Positions 30,475 through 40,085 of a DNA stretch of 64,000 nucleotides are shown here, one piece after another. The position numbers were made by a program, and so were the translations under genes. The stretch lies in the NCBI RefSeq assembly GCF_020091585.1, contig NZ_CP083582.1, positions 248,001 through 312,000 of the forward strand, in the 5' to 3' direction. Origin of the DNA: Kovacikia minuta CCNUW1 (lineage in GTDB: Bacteria; Cyanobacteriota; Cyanobacteriia; Leptolyngbyales; Leptolyngbyaceae). Under the pieces are notes generated by a model, which was not told the origin of the DNA, did not search any database, and was given only the letters and a program-made list of their open reading frames with translations. Positions within the stretch are counted from its first letter, which is position 1. Each line of letters starts with the position of its first letter.

Positions 30475-30780
30475 AATGATTTGCCACCATCAATGTCGTC
30501 CTCCATTATCGCCTGTTTGGAAATAGCGGTTGGTTCAGGGAGATCATTCTGTATAGCAGGTGATTAGGGATTGGTGGCAGATGAAATTGAATGGTTGAAA
30601 CGGCTCTACATCAGGCATTTACCGTCTACCGTCTGCCCTCTGCCGTCTGCCTTTAGCAATAGTTTGCAGAAAACTGCCCATATCTCTCGTGAAGGCTCGT
30701 TAAAATAGACTTATGAGGGAGATAAGAAATACTTCTCCCTGGGTTAACTCATTCAAGATTGTCAGTTTATTACGCTTGTT
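30475..30780. other. Intergenic region with short heptamer repeat
   Basis: 306 bp. CCGTCTA/CCGTCTG/CCCTCTG heptamers occupy 30621-30651, and a TATAGCAGGTGATTAGGG dispersed repeat lies at 30553-30570. The promoters of the GH15-like gene and of the small protein at 30781 must lie here. Confidence 0.5.
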
Positions 30781-30961
30781 ATGGAATCAGATAGTCAGCC
30801 TGCCCATTCGATCAATCAATCCAAGAATCGACTAGCAGACATTGTAGGGACATTGATTGCGCTGTTGGACGCTCATTCTGCCTCTGACCATGATTTCCCA
30901 CTACTCTGGTAATACAGAATTTTCCCAATCAACCCATTATCAACTGTCAAGGTCGAAGTAG
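30781..30961 (+). pseudogene. Small single-span membrane protein, frameshifted
   Basis: Dropping one G from the GG at 30867-30868 gives a 59-residue protein: hydrophilic N-terminus, NRLADIVGTLIALLTLILP as a membrane segment, and a polar tail. This fits short cyanobacterial proteins with a single VGxLxAxLTLxLP span. As written the frame stops after 43 residues at 30912 with an implausible end. It would start at ATG 30781. Function unknown. Confidence 0.5.
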
Positions 30962-31075
30962 CCAACCCTTGCAGTAGACAAACAAATCCTGGAGAATAAC
31001 AGGACTCCATTCCATGCCTAAGATCGCTATGATTTGGGTAGAGAACCTTTTATTTGATTTTTTTTGGATTCAACC

Positions 31076-31720
31076 ATGACATCATACGCATCCTCCTCTG
31101 CCAAAGCCGAAATGAGTGAATTACGGCGGTTGAGAACCCTACTCCCCCCAGAGTTGCAAAGCTGGGTTTCAGTAGAGGGGACGACAGCTGTGAATCCACC
31201 GCTGATTACCAGTGAGGAAATCGGCAAGGATGAGGTTGAGGTTCAAATCGACATGGTGAAATGGGAGCAATTGGCACTCGACCAGCGCAACCTGCTGTTT
31301 TGGCATGAAGTTGCCCGCATTCAGAATGACACCATTCCCAAGGATGGCTGGGAAATGGCAGCCCTGGCGATCGGTCTGGGGGGGGCAGTCGGTGAACTGT
31401 GGGTTCAGGATGGGTTGCTGTTGCTGCTGGCGTTAGCACTGTGCGGTGTCTCTGGCTGGCGTCTCTGGCAAAAAAATAACAATGAAAAGGTCATGACTGA
31501 CCTGGTTGAAGCAGACGAAAAGGCGATCGCCCTGGCCCAGCGGTTTGGCTACACCCTCCCCAATGCTTATAAGAGTCTTGGCAGTGCCCTCAAAGTTTTG
31601 ATTGAACAATCTCCCAAAAAGCGGTTGCGCTCAAAGTATGAAGCCCGGCTGGATGCTCTGAAGAAGAGCGCTGCGAAAGCAAAACCCAAAATGAAGACCC
31701 AATCGGTTGATGCTTATTAG
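31076..31720 (+). CDS. DUF3318 domain protein
   Basis: 214 residues from ATG 31076. Conserved opening ELRRLRTLLPPELQSWVSVEG, then VEVQIDMVKWEQLALDQRNLLFWHEVARIQNDTIPKDGWE (a metallopeptidase-like HEVARI motif without a second histidine pair), two hydrophobic stretches (AALAIGLGGAVGELW, LLLLLALALCGVSGW), and a Lys-rich C-terminus. The DUF3318 family is cyanobacterial; its role is unknown, probably membrane-associated. Monocistronic and convergent with guaA. Confidence 0.85.
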   Translation: MTSYASSSAKAEMSELRRLRTLLPPELQSWVSVEGTTAVNPPLITSEEIGKDEVEVQIDMVKWEQLALDQRNLLFWHEVARIQNDTIPKDGWEMAALAIGLGGAVGELWVQDGLLLLLALALCGVSGWRLWQKNNNEKVMTDLVEADEKAIALAQRFGYTLPNAYKSLGSALKVLIEQSPKKRLRSKYEARLDALKKSAAKAKPKMKTQSVDAY

Positions 31721-31803
31721 GGGTCGGGGGGTAAAGCTTTCACCTTTACCGCTATACAAAATTAAATCTAAAAGTCAACCGAAAATTCTGGGAAAAAGCA
31801 GAG

Positions 31804-31864
31804 TTTTCCACAGAAATTTGAAGACTTACGGGAGTTTTCCACAGACTTTGGCGAGTTTTCCACA
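31804..31864 (+). promoter_or_regulatory. Three phased DnaA-box-like sites (TTTTCCACA)
   Basis: TTTTCCACA occurs at 31804-31812, 31835-31843 and 31856-31864, each within GAGTTTTCCACAGA, all in the same orientation. Start-to-start spacings are 31 and 21 bp, close to three and two helical turns. TTTTCCACA has been reported as the DnaA-box form in Synechococcus, so a DnaA-binding cluster (origin part, titration or regulatory site) is possible. It lies between convergent DUF3318 and guaA, beside an AT-rich stretch at 31750-31790. Confidence 0.5.
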
Positions 31865-31880
31865 GAATTGAAATATGAGG

Positions 31881-31920
31881 AAAAAGGCTGAAGGATAAAA
31901 TTTCATCCCTCAGCCTTTTT
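31881..31920. terminator. Bidirectional terminator between DUF3318 and guaA
   Basis: AAAAAGGCTGA pairs with TCAGCCTTTTT (31910-31920), and AGGAT with ATCCC partly extends the stem; the loop is ~8 bases. A-tract on one side and T-tract on the other allow it to stop both convergent genes. Confidence 0.85.
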
Positions 31921-31939
31921 CCCTTTATCCTTCTCTCCC

Positions 31940-33547
31940 TCACTCCCACTCGATCGTTCCAGGTGGTTTCGAGGTGATGTCATAAACAACCCGATTGACT
32001 CCCCTGACCTCATTCACAATCCGATTTGCGATCAATTCCAGCAGATCGTAGGGAACCCTTGCCCAGTCAGCCGTCATCCCATCTTCGCTGGAAACGAACC
32101 GGAGGACGATCGGGTAGGCGTAGGTGCGCTGATCTCCCATGACCCCCACACTGCGAATCGGGAGCAGCACTGCAAAAGCCTGCCAGAGGTCATGGTAGAC
32201 CCCGTGCCGATTAATTTCCTGGCGCACAATAAAGTCGGCATCACGGAGGATGTCTAACCGATCCTCAGTCACTTCACCCAGAATCCGGATCGCTAGACCA
32301 GGACCGGGGAAAGGATGGCGCTGGACAATTTCCTCCGGTAAACCAATTGAGCGCCCCACCTTGCGCACCTCATCCTTAAATAGCTTACGCAACGGTTCTA
32401 CCAGTTTGAAGCGCAAATCCTTAGGCAAACCTCCGACATTGTGGTGGCTTTTAATTTTGACCGCAACTCGCTCTCCCGTTTGGGGATCAACATTGGTGTC
32501 GGCAGATTCGATTACATCGGGGTAAAGAGTGCCCTGTGCCAGATAATCGAAGGGACCGAGCCGTCTAGACTCTTCCTCAAACACCTGAATAAACTCATGC
32601 CCGATGCGTTTGCGTTTCTCCTCCGGATCAGTGATGCCACTGATCGCTTCCAAAAAGCGATCGCGGGCATTCACATACTCCACCGGAATGTGGAACTGTT
32701 CCCGGAACAATTTCACCAGGCGTTCGGGTTCAAGCTTCCGCATAAAGCCCTGGTCGATAAACATACAGGTGAGCTGATCCCCGATGGCTCGGTGGAGCAA
32801 AAACGCCAGCGTGGAAGAATCCACACCTCCCGACAGTGCCAACAGCACCCGCTTGTCTCCCACCTTGGCACGGATTTCCCGAATCGATTCCTCGACAAAA
32901 GCCGCCGTTGTCCAGGTTGGTTCGCAGGTACAGATGTGGTAAACAAAATTGCGGATTAACGCCAAACCACCGATCGAGTGAACAACTTCCGGGTGAAACT
33001 GAACGCCATAAAGCTTCCTCTCCTGATGGGCAACGGCAGCACAGGCGGTGTTTTCCGTATGTGCCAGTAGTTCAAACCCTGATGGCAATTGCGTCACAGA
33101 ATCCCCGTGACTCATCCACATGGTTGTGCCATCTTCCACATTCGTCAACAGATCGGTGGGATCATCAATGAAGAGGGAGGCTTTGCCGTATTCCCCTCGA
33201 TCGGAACGTTCTACTTCTCCGCCCAACTGCTGCACCATGAGCTGCATGCCATAGCAGACTCCCAAAATCGGAATTCCCAAATTCCAGATTTCCGGGTCAC
33301 AATGGGGAGCGCCCTTGTCATAAACAGAACTGGGACCTCCAGAAAGAATAATGCCACGGGGGTTTAGTTGTCGCAGTTGTACCGCAGTGGTGCGGTAGGA
33401 CAGTACTTCAGAGTAAACCTGGGTTTCCCGAATACGACGAGCGATCAGCTCGGAGTATTGGGAGCCAAAATCCAGGATGACAATCATTTGACGGTTAAGC
33501 TGAGTGCGTGAGGCAACCTCGGGTTGCTGTTCGGTCTGTAGAGTCAC
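31940..33547 (-). CDS. guaA: GMP synthase (glutamine-hydrolysing)
   Basis: Converts XMP to GMP with ATP and glutamine, the last step of guanine nucleotide synthesis. 535 residues. Class I glutaminase domain first: [18 protein letters not shown], nucleophile Cys in GVCYGMQLM, and HPEVVHS with the catalytic His and Glu. Then the ATP-pyrophosphatase loop [20 protein letters not shown] and the dimerisation domain ending [19 protein letters not shown]. Intact, normal length. The ATG at 33547 is followed by [20 protein letters not shown], a typical cyanobacterial extension. Monocistronic. Confidence 0.98.
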   Translation of the reverse strand: MTLQTEQQPEVASRTQLNRQMIVILDFGSQYSELIARRIRETQVYSEVLSYRTTAVQLRQLNPRGIILSGGPSSVYDKGAPHCDPEIWNLGIPILGVCYGMQLMVQQLGGEVERSDRGEYGKASLFIDDPTDLLTNVEDGTTMWMSHGDSVTQLPSGFELLAHTENTACAAVAHQERKLYGVQFHPEVVHSIGGLALIRNFVYHICTCEPTWTTAAFVEESIREIRAKVGDKRVLLALSGGVDSSTLAFLLHRAIGDQLTCMFIDQGFMRKLEPERLVKLFREQFHIPVEYVNARDRFLEAISGITDPEEKRKRIGHEFIQVFEEESRRLGPFDYLAQGTLYPDVIESADTNVDPQTGERVAVKIKSHHNVGGLPKDLRFKLVEPLRKLFKDEVRKVGRSIGLPEEIVQRHPFPGPGLAIRILGEVTEDRLDILRDADFIVRQEINRHGVYHDLWQAFAVLLPIRSVGVMGDQRTYAYPIVLRFVSSEDGMTADWARVPYDLLELIANRIVNEVRGVNRVVYDITSKPPGTIEWE

Positions 33548-33600
33548 CGGAGTGTCCTGATCTATAAGTAAGGGTGAACTAAAGGAAACTGAAAAGCGAT

Positions 33601-33639
33601 CAGGTGTCAGGTGTCAGGTGTCAGGTGTCAGGTGTCAGG
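33601..33639. repeat. Heptamer repeat (CAGGTGT)n
   Basis: Five and a half perfect CAGGTGT units, 53 bp upstream of the guaA start. The same heptamer lies at 11877-11900. Confidence 0.95.
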
Positions 33640-33815
33640 GAACGCAAATGTTGGGTTTCGCAGACTCAACCCAACCTACACAGTATGTTTAATTCCCGTT
33701 CCTTAATTCTCAACCCTTCCCAGTTCCAGTCCTTAACTCCCTTCTGCGGATGCATGATCGCTCACACTTGGATAAAAGTTTCTAAAGGAGCCATAACTAA
33801 ATCTAGGTATTGTAT

Positions 33816-34931
33816 CTAGCCTAACAGTAGTTGCTCAAGTAGCGCGGCACCGTTTTTGCTCTTAACCAGAACTTGACGGCTGCGATCGAACAAAACCGTT
33901 CCAATCCTGACGGTGCGATCGCTATGGGTGTGAATATACGCCTGGGAGCGCTGATCAATCGTTTCGGCGATCGCTCCATAGACCCGCTCGACCCAATCAC
34001 TTCCTGTTTCGGCATCCAGCTTGCGCAAATACTTCAGCCCATCCTCTGCCGTTGGACTGGCAAAAATCGTCTGTAGGTCTGGGGTAGACAATCCTTCTTT
34101 AGCACAATAAGCAGTTAAAATTTCCATCCGTCCGTCTGCTACGTGGTGGTGAGTATGGAATATTCCCCCTGCCAGCTTGATTAATTTTCCGTGGTAGCCA
34201 AATAGCAGGATGGACTTTACTCCCTGCATCCCCGCCTCCACCAGCAGTGGTCCCAGCCAATTTGCTGTCTTCACCAGACGAGCGGAATCGACACCCATCT
34301 GCTTGACCAGATCCAACCCATTTTCGCCGATACAGAAAACCAGCCCATCGAAGGCAGAACCCTTTTGTTTCAGGTCTTCCCGGTAAGATTCAAGCTGCCC
34401 TGGAGCGCTGAGCGGTTGTGAAATGCCGCTTGTCCCCAGGAGCGAAAGCCCCTCAACCACCCCAAAGGCTGCATTGGAGGTGCGCTGAGCCAGTGATCGC
34501 CCCTCTGGCAAAATTAGCGTGACTCGAACTTTTTCCTCTGGTTCTAACCAGCGCTCCAGATTGTGCAACAAAAGGCGTTTGGCATAGCTGTAGATGGCGG
34601 GCTGATCATCCACCTGGTGCCGCCCAATGCCTTCTCCCCCCAGCAACAGAATCGGTTCTGTTTGCTCATCCTTTCCCCATTCAACCATTGCCCATACAGG
34701 CGTATCGCGGGTGAGATCCAGATTGTCCCCCGGATCGCTGCGGGTAATGGCGATCGCCGCATCAGCCCGTAATCCCGCAACCTGCTCGATCAAAATATCC
34801 ACGGTTTGGGACGGTTCCAGCAAGTCTACCTCAACACTGACAAGCGCTTGCGGCTGACGTAAATAACGGAGAGCGGCGATCGCAGCCGCACACGCAAAAA
34901 CCGGTAGGGTGTAACCAGAGCGGGGAGACAT
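33816..34931 (-). CDS. cbiD: Cobalt-precorrin-5B (C1)-methyltransferase
   Basis: C1 methylation in the anaerobic cobalamin (pseudocobalamin) pathway. 371 residues with CbiD marks: SGYTLPVFACAAAIAA, ITRSDPGDNLDLTRD, GGEGIGRHQVDDQPAIY, GLSLLGTSGISQPLS, LFGYHGKLIKLAGGIFHTHHHVADGRMEIL (part: YHGKLIKLAGGIFHTHHH). It usually begins with a TGFATGT-like motif; here SGYTLPVFACAAA is the equivalent. Other cobalamin genes are not in the window and no cobalamin riboswitch was recognised upstream. Confidence 0.94.
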   Translation of the reverse strand: MSPRSGYTLPVFACAAAIAALRYLRQPQALVSVEVDLLEPSQTVDILIEQVAGLRADAAIAITRSDPGDNLDLTRDTPVWAMVEWGKDEQTEPILLLGGEGIGRHQVDDQPAIYSYAKRLLLHNLERWLEPEEKVRVTLILPEGRSLAQRTSNAAFGVVEGLSLLGTSGISQPLSAPGQLESYREDLKQKGSAFDGLVFCIGENGLDLVKQMGVDSARLVKTANWLGPLLVEAGMQGVKSILLFGYHGKLIKLAGGIFHTHHHVADGRMEILTAYCAKEGLSTPDLQTIFASPTAEDGLKYLRKLDAETGSDWVERVYGAIAETIDQRSQAYIHTHSDRTVRIGTVLFDRSRQVLVKSKNGAALLEQLLLG

Positions 34932-35387
34932 AGGAAGCGAGAAGAGGAAAGAGGGAAGAGGAAAGAGGGAGACGAGGGGGTGAAATTCAGGTTTTATCCT
35001 TTACCTGATACCTGTAGCAGTTCTCAATCAGTGGGGAAATGGAGAGATCGGGTGAGAAAAAATTCCGATGGAATCCTTGCTCACAAACCCAATCGGGTGA
35101 TGTTCTAGATATGTTGTTCGGATGCTGTAGAGACGTTCCGGCGGAACGTCTCTACGGATATCACCCACAGATCTGAAACACGATCCCCAATCGGATCGCG
35201 ATGTAATCCACCTCACACTCTAATAGTGACACTTCATAACCTGTCAGCCGATCGAGCGCACAGGCTAGGAGTGACTGATTACAATTTGGTGGTCGGCAGA
35301 TTGTTCCACACTATAGCAATAGTCAAGAAGTGTTCCCCCATTCCAACGGCTATCATTTTTGCCTTCATCGCGTTCCTGGAGATTGTT
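34932..35387. other. Intergenic region, cbiD / STAS gene
   Basis: 456 bp. A purine repeat of 14-bp units (AGAGGAAAGAGGGA) lies at 34943-34973 upstream of cbiD and a perfect hairpin at 35127-35155. From 35226 to 35387 the STAS frame is open with no preferable start. No further gene seen. Confidence 0.5.
35127..35155. repeat. Palindromic repeat GTAGAGACGTTCCG
   Basis: Perfect 14-bp inverted arms around a single G. Member of the TGTAGAGACG...CGTCTCTACA dispersed hairpins of cyanobacteria; another lies at 38727-38758. Confidence 0.9.
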
Positions 35388-35822
35388 ATGAACACGACAC
35401 TTGACTTCAGCACCAGCCCAATTACAAAGCCGCCCTATACCAGCGTTTCTCATTTAGCAACCTCGCCTCAAACCGATCGTCTTCCAATTATTGTCCTCCA
35501 ACCTAACGGCTCCCTGGACAGTACCAGCAGTTCTGAATTTCAAAGCGTTTTAGAAGAGTCGCTGGAACAAGTAACCGAAGGTGTCATCGTTGATTTACTT
35601 TGGGTAGAGTCTACTGATGCCGATGGTATTGCGGCTCTGGTTGCCGGAATTCAACGGGCTACCCTGCTGGGTAAATTACTCTCCTTTCAAGCAATGGATG
35701 GGCAAACGCGGGCAGCCCTGGAAGTAGAGTGGAACCGCCAACGAGAGATTAGCTTTGGTCCCCGGAATGACTTGTTCGAGAAAGATTTGGAACGATTTTT
35801 GGATCAGCTAACGAAACGTTGA
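35388..35822 (+). CDS. STAS-domain protein (anti-sigma factor antagonist-like)
   Basis: 144 residues from ATG 35388. A ~35-residue unstructured start is followed by a STAS fold: IIVLQPNGSLDSTSSSEFQSVLEESLEQVTEGVIVDLLWVESTDADGIAALVAGIQRATLLGKLLSFQAM. The usual phosphorylatable Ser of SpoIIAA (VDSSG) is replaced by STDADG, so regulation by phosphorylation is doubtful. Likely a partner-switch or chemosensory-type regulator. An upstream in-frame extension to 35226 exists but lacks family sequence. Confidence 0.82.
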   Translation: MNTTLDFSTSPITKPPYTSVSHLATSPQTDRLPIIVLQPNGSLDSTSSSEFQSVLEESLEQVTEGVIVDLLWVESTDADGIAALVAGIQRATLLGKLLSFQAMDGQTRAALEVEWNRQREISFGPRNDLFEKDLERFLDQLTKR

Positions 35823-35977
35823 ATCGGCGTCAGGTACCAGGTGCCAGTGGCTGGGAGAAACTTACCTCTAAGGATAGGGTCATTCCCTGAAGGCAATTTT
35901 TACTCTTGATGGGAGTATCTAATTGTTAAATGAATGTTTAGAACGTTCGCTTAACATAGAAAGTTAACCATCCTATC

Positions 35978-37610
35978 TTGAGCACATTGGTAGTGGTGAA
36001 GGCTGAAGTGATTGAATCTGGGGTTCATGTTAATCAAGAGCGATCTGACCCGTTGGACTTAGAGACGTTTTCTTCGGCTCAAGAAATTTCTCCGATCGCG
36101 TCTAAGCAAGCAATTCGAACCAGCCTGCGAGCATCCACCTGGGATGGGATGTTTGCCACCATTTTTTCCAATGTAACCGGGGGAGTACTGCTCAGCAATT
36201 TCCTGGTGGAAGTGCACGACAGCCCGACCCAAATTGGGTTATTGGCGTCAATTCCCATGCTGGCAAATCTGATGCAACCCCTGGGCGCATTTTTGGGCGA
36301 TCGTACCAGTAGCCGTCATAATTATTGCCTCTGGGTTTATGCACCTTCGCGCCTGCTGTGGTTGATTCTGGCAGCTGGAATCGGCTTCATTACCTGGCAT
36401 CAAGCAGAACCCTCTGTGCTCGTAATATGGACGCTGGCGATCGTCTGCATCACCCACTTTTTTGGTGCCCTGGGTAGCGCTTGCTGGCTCAGTTGGCTCG
36501 CTGCACTTGTTCCCCGCCGTCTACGCGGACGGTACTTCGGCATTCGTAACGGTGCTGCTAACCTGATCAACCTGCTCTGCTTGCCACTGTTGGGTTGGCT
36601 GGTCGCGTCCTTTCCCGGCGGCTCCCTTCAAGGCTACGGCTTCATCCTGGTACTGGGCGTTGTAACCGGCATGATCAGCCTGGGGTTCCAATTTTTGATG
36701 GTAGATGTCAATCCGCAGTTGCAGCATGGGGAGCAGAAGGAAGAAGGCAGAGGGCAGAGGGCAGAGGGCAGAAGGGAGGAGGAGAGAGATGGGGAAGATG
36801 AGGGAGATGGGGAAGGTGAGGAAGCAAGAATAGAAAAGTACTCCTCACCCCTCATCCCTCACCCCTCACTTACTCAAAACTTAAAACTCAAAACTCAAAA
36901 CTCCTCCCCCACACCCATTTTCAAAGACGCTAACTTCCTCTCCTTTTTGCTCTACTTTACCCTCTGGATGTTTGCGGTTAACCTGAGCGCTCCTTTTTTT
37001 AACCTCTACATGCTGGACAATTTGGGAATTGATGTGCGGTTGGGTAACGGTTTACACCAGTTTGCAAGCAGGAGCAAACCTCCTCATGCTAGTGATCTGG
37101 GGGCGCTTGGCAGATCGGGTTGGAAATCGTCCAATTTTAATTGCCGTCGGGATTATCGTTGCCGTAACACCCATATTTTGGTTAGGGACGGGAGCAAATC
37201 AACTATCAGTCTGGTTGTGGTTACCCCTGTTGCATATTCTGGCGGGAGTGACCTGGGCGGCGATCGACCTTTGTAATAACAATTTGCAACTGGGGGTTGC
37301 TCCTGTGCAAAACCAGGCGACTTATTTTGCGGTCGCAGCCGCAGCCGCAGGAGTTAGTGGGGCATTGGGAACTACAGCGGGGGGGTTTCTGGCGGAGTAC
37401 ACCAATTTAGGAGGAATTCCGACTTTGTTCGCCGTGTCTGCTGCGGTGCGTCTGGTAGCGCTGCTCCCCTTGGTGTTCGTCCATGAGCAGCGGGGGCAGT
37501 CGCTCCACCAGATGATGCAAATTCTATTTCCTGCCAAAACACAACCCCTTGCGGTTGAAACTTTGCAACCCGTGCAGATTGAACTCAGTTTGGAAGATCC
37601 GTCAGAATAG
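35978..37610 (+). pseudogene. MFS transporter, frameshifted, with repeat-derived central loop
   Basis: About 543 residues when an extra T at 37040-37041 is removed, joining FFNLYMLDNLGIDV to WVTVYTSLQAGANLL. Twelve membrane spans in two halves; conserved loop FGIRNGAANL and WGRLADRVGNRPIL (Major Facilitator A-like motif). The central cytoplasmic loop (~residues 248-315) is low complexity: Glu/Gly/Arg-rich then Ser/Pro/Lys-rich, encoded by GGCAGAG heptamers (36750-36776), purine tracts and AAAACTC/CCCTCAC heptamers (36840-36910), the same sequences found between genes. Start is TTG 35978 or GTG 35993/35996. Substrate unknown. Confidence 0.82.
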
Positions 37611-37715
37611 AGGGAAAGGGATTGAGAATTAAGAATTGAGAATTAGAAATAGAAAATTTATTCTACTTCGGTCTCATATTCTTAATTCTTAATTCTTCAC
37701 CCTTAATTGTTTGGC

Positions 37716-38702
37716 ATGAACCCTGTTGACTATCTCCGCATTAGCCTCGTCGATCGCTGCAACTTTCGCTGTCAATACTGCATGCCAGAGGGCGCAGACA
37801 TTCAGTATGCTTTGCAGCAAAACTTACTGACCCAACCAGAACTGATTACGCTCCTGCGGGAAGTGTTTATCCCGGTAGGATTTACCCGGTTTCGTCTAAC
37901 CGGGGGAGAACCGTTGGTACATCCGGGGGTAGTGGAGATTGTGCGGACGATCGCCCAGTTTCCCGCAACCCAGGATCTGTCGATGACGACCAACGGATTT
38001 CTGTTAGCAGGCTTGGCACAGGATCTCCATAATGCAGGCTTGCGGCGAGTCAATATCAGCCTGGACTCGCTTGATCCAGACGTATTTAATCAAATTATTG
38101 GTAATCGGGGGCGATCGCGCTGGCAACAGGTTTGGGATGGAATTCAAACAGCCTACCAGGTTGGCTTTAATCCCCTGAAGCTGAATGTTGTCGTAATTCC
38201 CGGTGTGAACGATCAGGAGGTATTGGATCTGGCAGCATTAAGCATCGATCGGGAATGGCATGTGCGGTTTATCGAATTCATGCCGATTGGGAATGACGAC
38301 CTGTTTCAGAATCGGGGTTGGGTCAGTTCAGAGGAACTGCGGCAGCAAATTCGGGCAAAATGGGGACTAACAGAAGGACAGGTGCGGGGCAATGGCCCCG
38401 CCGACGTATTTCGGATTCCCAACGCAAAAGGAACCCTCGGTTTTATCAGTCAGATGTCGGAGTGCTTTTGTGATCGCTGCAACCGTATGCGCCTTTCCGC
38501 CGATGGCTGGCTGCGCCCCTGCCTGCTGAATGAAACCGGACAGATTGATTTGAAAACCGGACTGCGATCAGGCATTCCATTAGAACACTTGCGCCAACAG
38601 GTGAGCGAACTGCTTCTGCTCAAACCAGAAATTAACTATAAACAGCGAGATTCTGGTACAACGGGCGCTTACAGCCGCACCATGTCCCAAATCGGGGGTT
38701 AA
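37716..38702 (+). CDS. moaA: GTP 3',8-cyclase MoaA
   Basis: Radical-SAM enzyme that starts molybdenum cofactor synthesis by converting GTP to 3',8-cyclo-7,8-dihydro-GTP. 328 residues. First cluster at C15, C19, C22 ([14 protein letters not shown]); [13 protein letters not shown]; second cluster [23 protein letters not shown]-terminal GG ends the protein as needed for activity. ATG 37716 matches the short cyanobacterial N-terminus; an in-frame TTG lies three codons earlier. Alone, after a repeat-rich gap. Confidence 0.97.
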   Translation: MNPVDYLRISLVDRCNFRCQYCMPEGADIQYALQQNLLTQPELITLLREVFIPVGFTRFRLTGGEPLVHPGVVEIVRTIAQFPATQDLSMTTNGFLLAGLAQDLHNAGLRRVNISLDSLDPDVFNQIIGNRGRSRWQQVWDGIQTAYQVGFNPLKLNVVVIPGVNDQEVLDLAALSIDREWHVRFIEFMPIGNDDLFQNRGWVSSEELRQQIRAKWGLTEGQVRGNGPADVFRIPNAKGTLGFISQMSECFCDRCNRMRLSADGWLRPCLLNETGQIDLKTGLRSGIPLEHLRQQVSELLLLKPEINYKQRDSGTTGAYSRTMSQIGG

Positions 38703-39038
38703 TTTCAAATCGGTATCTATGTATATCTTGTAGAGACGATTAATCGCGTCTCTACAAGGGTTCCAAATTTGCATTCGATAATTAATTAACGGGATTTTAT
38801 ATCGTTCGCAGGCAGCGTCAGCAAAATGCTGCGCAATGAAAAAGGGTAAGCCTTTGTGGACTTACCCTCCAGAGAGCTAGTTCAGTTTGACGATAGGGGG
38901 ACAATCAGGAGAATTTTAGTTGAACGAGATAGGACGCAGCTTTTGAGGTGTGGGGTATGGAAAGTTTTACAGAAACCGGGTTTCTTCTATGAATTGCCCA
39001 GGCTTCGTTGTATGTCTCACCAAAAACCCGGTTTCTCA
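38703..39038. other. Intergenic region, moaA / DUF4278 (convergent)
   Basis: 336 bp of repeats: the hairpin at 38727-38758 and a pair of AGAAACCGGGTTT (from 38971) and AAACCCGGTTTCT (to 39037) palindromes, common dispersed elements of these genomes. No gene seen. Confidence 0.55.
38727..38758. terminator. Hairpin CTTGTAGAGACG/CGTCTCTACAAG
   Basis: Perfect 12-bp arms around an 8-base loop, 25 bp after moaA. It has no strong T-tail. It belongs to the GTAGAGACG dispersed palindromes and may double as a terminator. Confidence 0.6.
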
Positions 39039-39446
39039 TTAGCCGATCGCTTCCTCAAACCGTTCCAATACGGATTGATCGCGTCTTTCCGCTTTGAGCC
39101 GATGTTGAATCACCAATTCACGAGCTTGCTCGGCAAGGGATTCTCTGTGCTGAACCACAGGTGCTTCAGTTGCAGCCGTTCTATAACGAACACCCCGATA
39201 AATCAACTCAGCATTTTGAGGTACTGGAACAGCCACGGTTTGAGTGGTTGCCGCTTGAGGTGTCCCAGTTTTATAGCGAACACCGCGATAGAGCAGATCC
39301 AAAGCAGGTTGCAACACGGGTACTTTTGCTGCATTGGTGCGGAACTTAAACGCTGCTCCCCGGTATTTGCCTGCGATCGCATCTTCGCGCGTTTCCACAG
39401 GTGCGGGAGTATAGTTGTAATCAACACCACGATAGTTAAGTTTCAT
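39039..39446 (-). CDS. DUF4278 protein
   Basis: 135 residues from ATG 39446. Opens KLNYRGVDYNYTP, the DUF4278 signature, and repeats the YRG(V/A)xY motif: GKYRGAAFKF, LLYRGVRYKTG, LIYRGVRYRTA. The C-terminal third is a charged helix (ESLAEQARELVIQHRLKAERRDQSVLERFEEA). Small cyanobacterial family of unknown role, often stress- or light-induced. An overlapping plus-strand open frame (38856-39533) lacks any such pattern. Confidence 0.85.
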   Translation of the reverse strand: MKLNYRGVDYNYTPAPVETREDAIAGKYRGAAFKFRTNAAKVPVLQPALDLLYRGVRYKTGTPQAATTQTVAVPVPQNAELIYRGVRYRTAATEAPVVQHRESLAEQARELVIQHRLKAERRDQSVLERFEEAIG

Positions 39447-39779
39447 AGGATTCGCCTCCATGTAGCGATAGTTAGAAGAGGCGCGTTCCTTCGGGCAATT
39501 TCCCTACTTCCGTCTCCTGCATTAAGGGTGTAACTTAATTGGGAGATGAACGATTTCTATACTCCTAATTTATCCCGTTGGTTCAACGTACACATCACTC
39601 CACTGGCTCACCTGATTGGGGGATAGGGTAGGTGGGAGGTGGGAGGAAGAGTTTTGAGTTTTAAGTTTTGAGTTATAGCTATCGCCTCAAGGTTAGGACA
39701 TTAGATATCGTTAAAACTCTTGGGCGCTGGCTATTTCTTCCCTAATACCTGTCACCTAACACCTGTCACCTGCTATAGA
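39447..39779. repeat. Intergenic heptamer repeats
   Basis: 333 bp upstream of DUF4278. GTTTTGA/GTTTTAA units at 39651-39676, and ACCTGTC/ACCTAAC units with a CTATTTCTTCCC lead at 39728-39776 (same dispersed repeat as near 1717 and, inverted, 11877). No gene seen. Confidence 0.75.
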
Positions 39780-40076
39780 TTAGGGGTCGAGGGTGACTGT
39801 GATGGTTTTGTTTTGGGGGAGGTACGTCACATTCAAATTGATCTTCAGGTTAAGCCCCCTGAACCCTGGATCAAGAACAAATTGATAATCACTCATATTG
39901 GATACACCGTACTGATTCAGAAAAGCAATTAGCTTAAAGATTTCATTCGGATCGATATTGACAGCCACAAAATTTTCTCCAAAGACTGAAGCAGTTTGAA
40001 CCGGGGCTTTGGTGAATGCTGTCCTGAAATTGAGCGGTTTGTCAGAGGAAACCCGGTTTCTGTACCAGCGCTCCAA
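39780..40076 (-). CDS. Hypothetical protein, last gene of the island
   Basis: 98 residues with no recognised family. FGENFVAVNIDPNEIFKLIAFLNQYGVSNMSDYQFVLDPGFRGLNLKINLNVTYLPQNKTITVTLDP looks like a compact alpha/beta domain. The first ~15 residues are encoded across a GAAACCGGGTTTC dispersed repeat, so translation may begin later. It follows the 348-residue protein by 9 bp and is probably its operon partner. Confidence 0.55.
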   Translation of the reverse strand: MERWYRNRVSSDKPLNFRTAFTKAPVQTASVFGENFVAVNIDPNEIFKLIAFLNQYGVSNMSDYQFVLDPGFRGLNLKINLNVTYLPQNKTITVTLDP

Positions 40077-40085
40077 GTGCGATTG

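Noticed and set aside
32441-32959. 172-residue plus-strand open frame
   Set aside because: Antisense to guaA, a complete and unmistakable gene.
33604-33819. 71-residue open frame upstream of guaA
   Set aside because: It begins in CAGGTGT heptamers that read as a short peptide repeat and has no conserved sequence.
38856-39533. 225-residue plus-strand open frame
   Set aside because: Antisense to DUF4278, whose repeated YRGVxY motifs establish the minus strand as coding.
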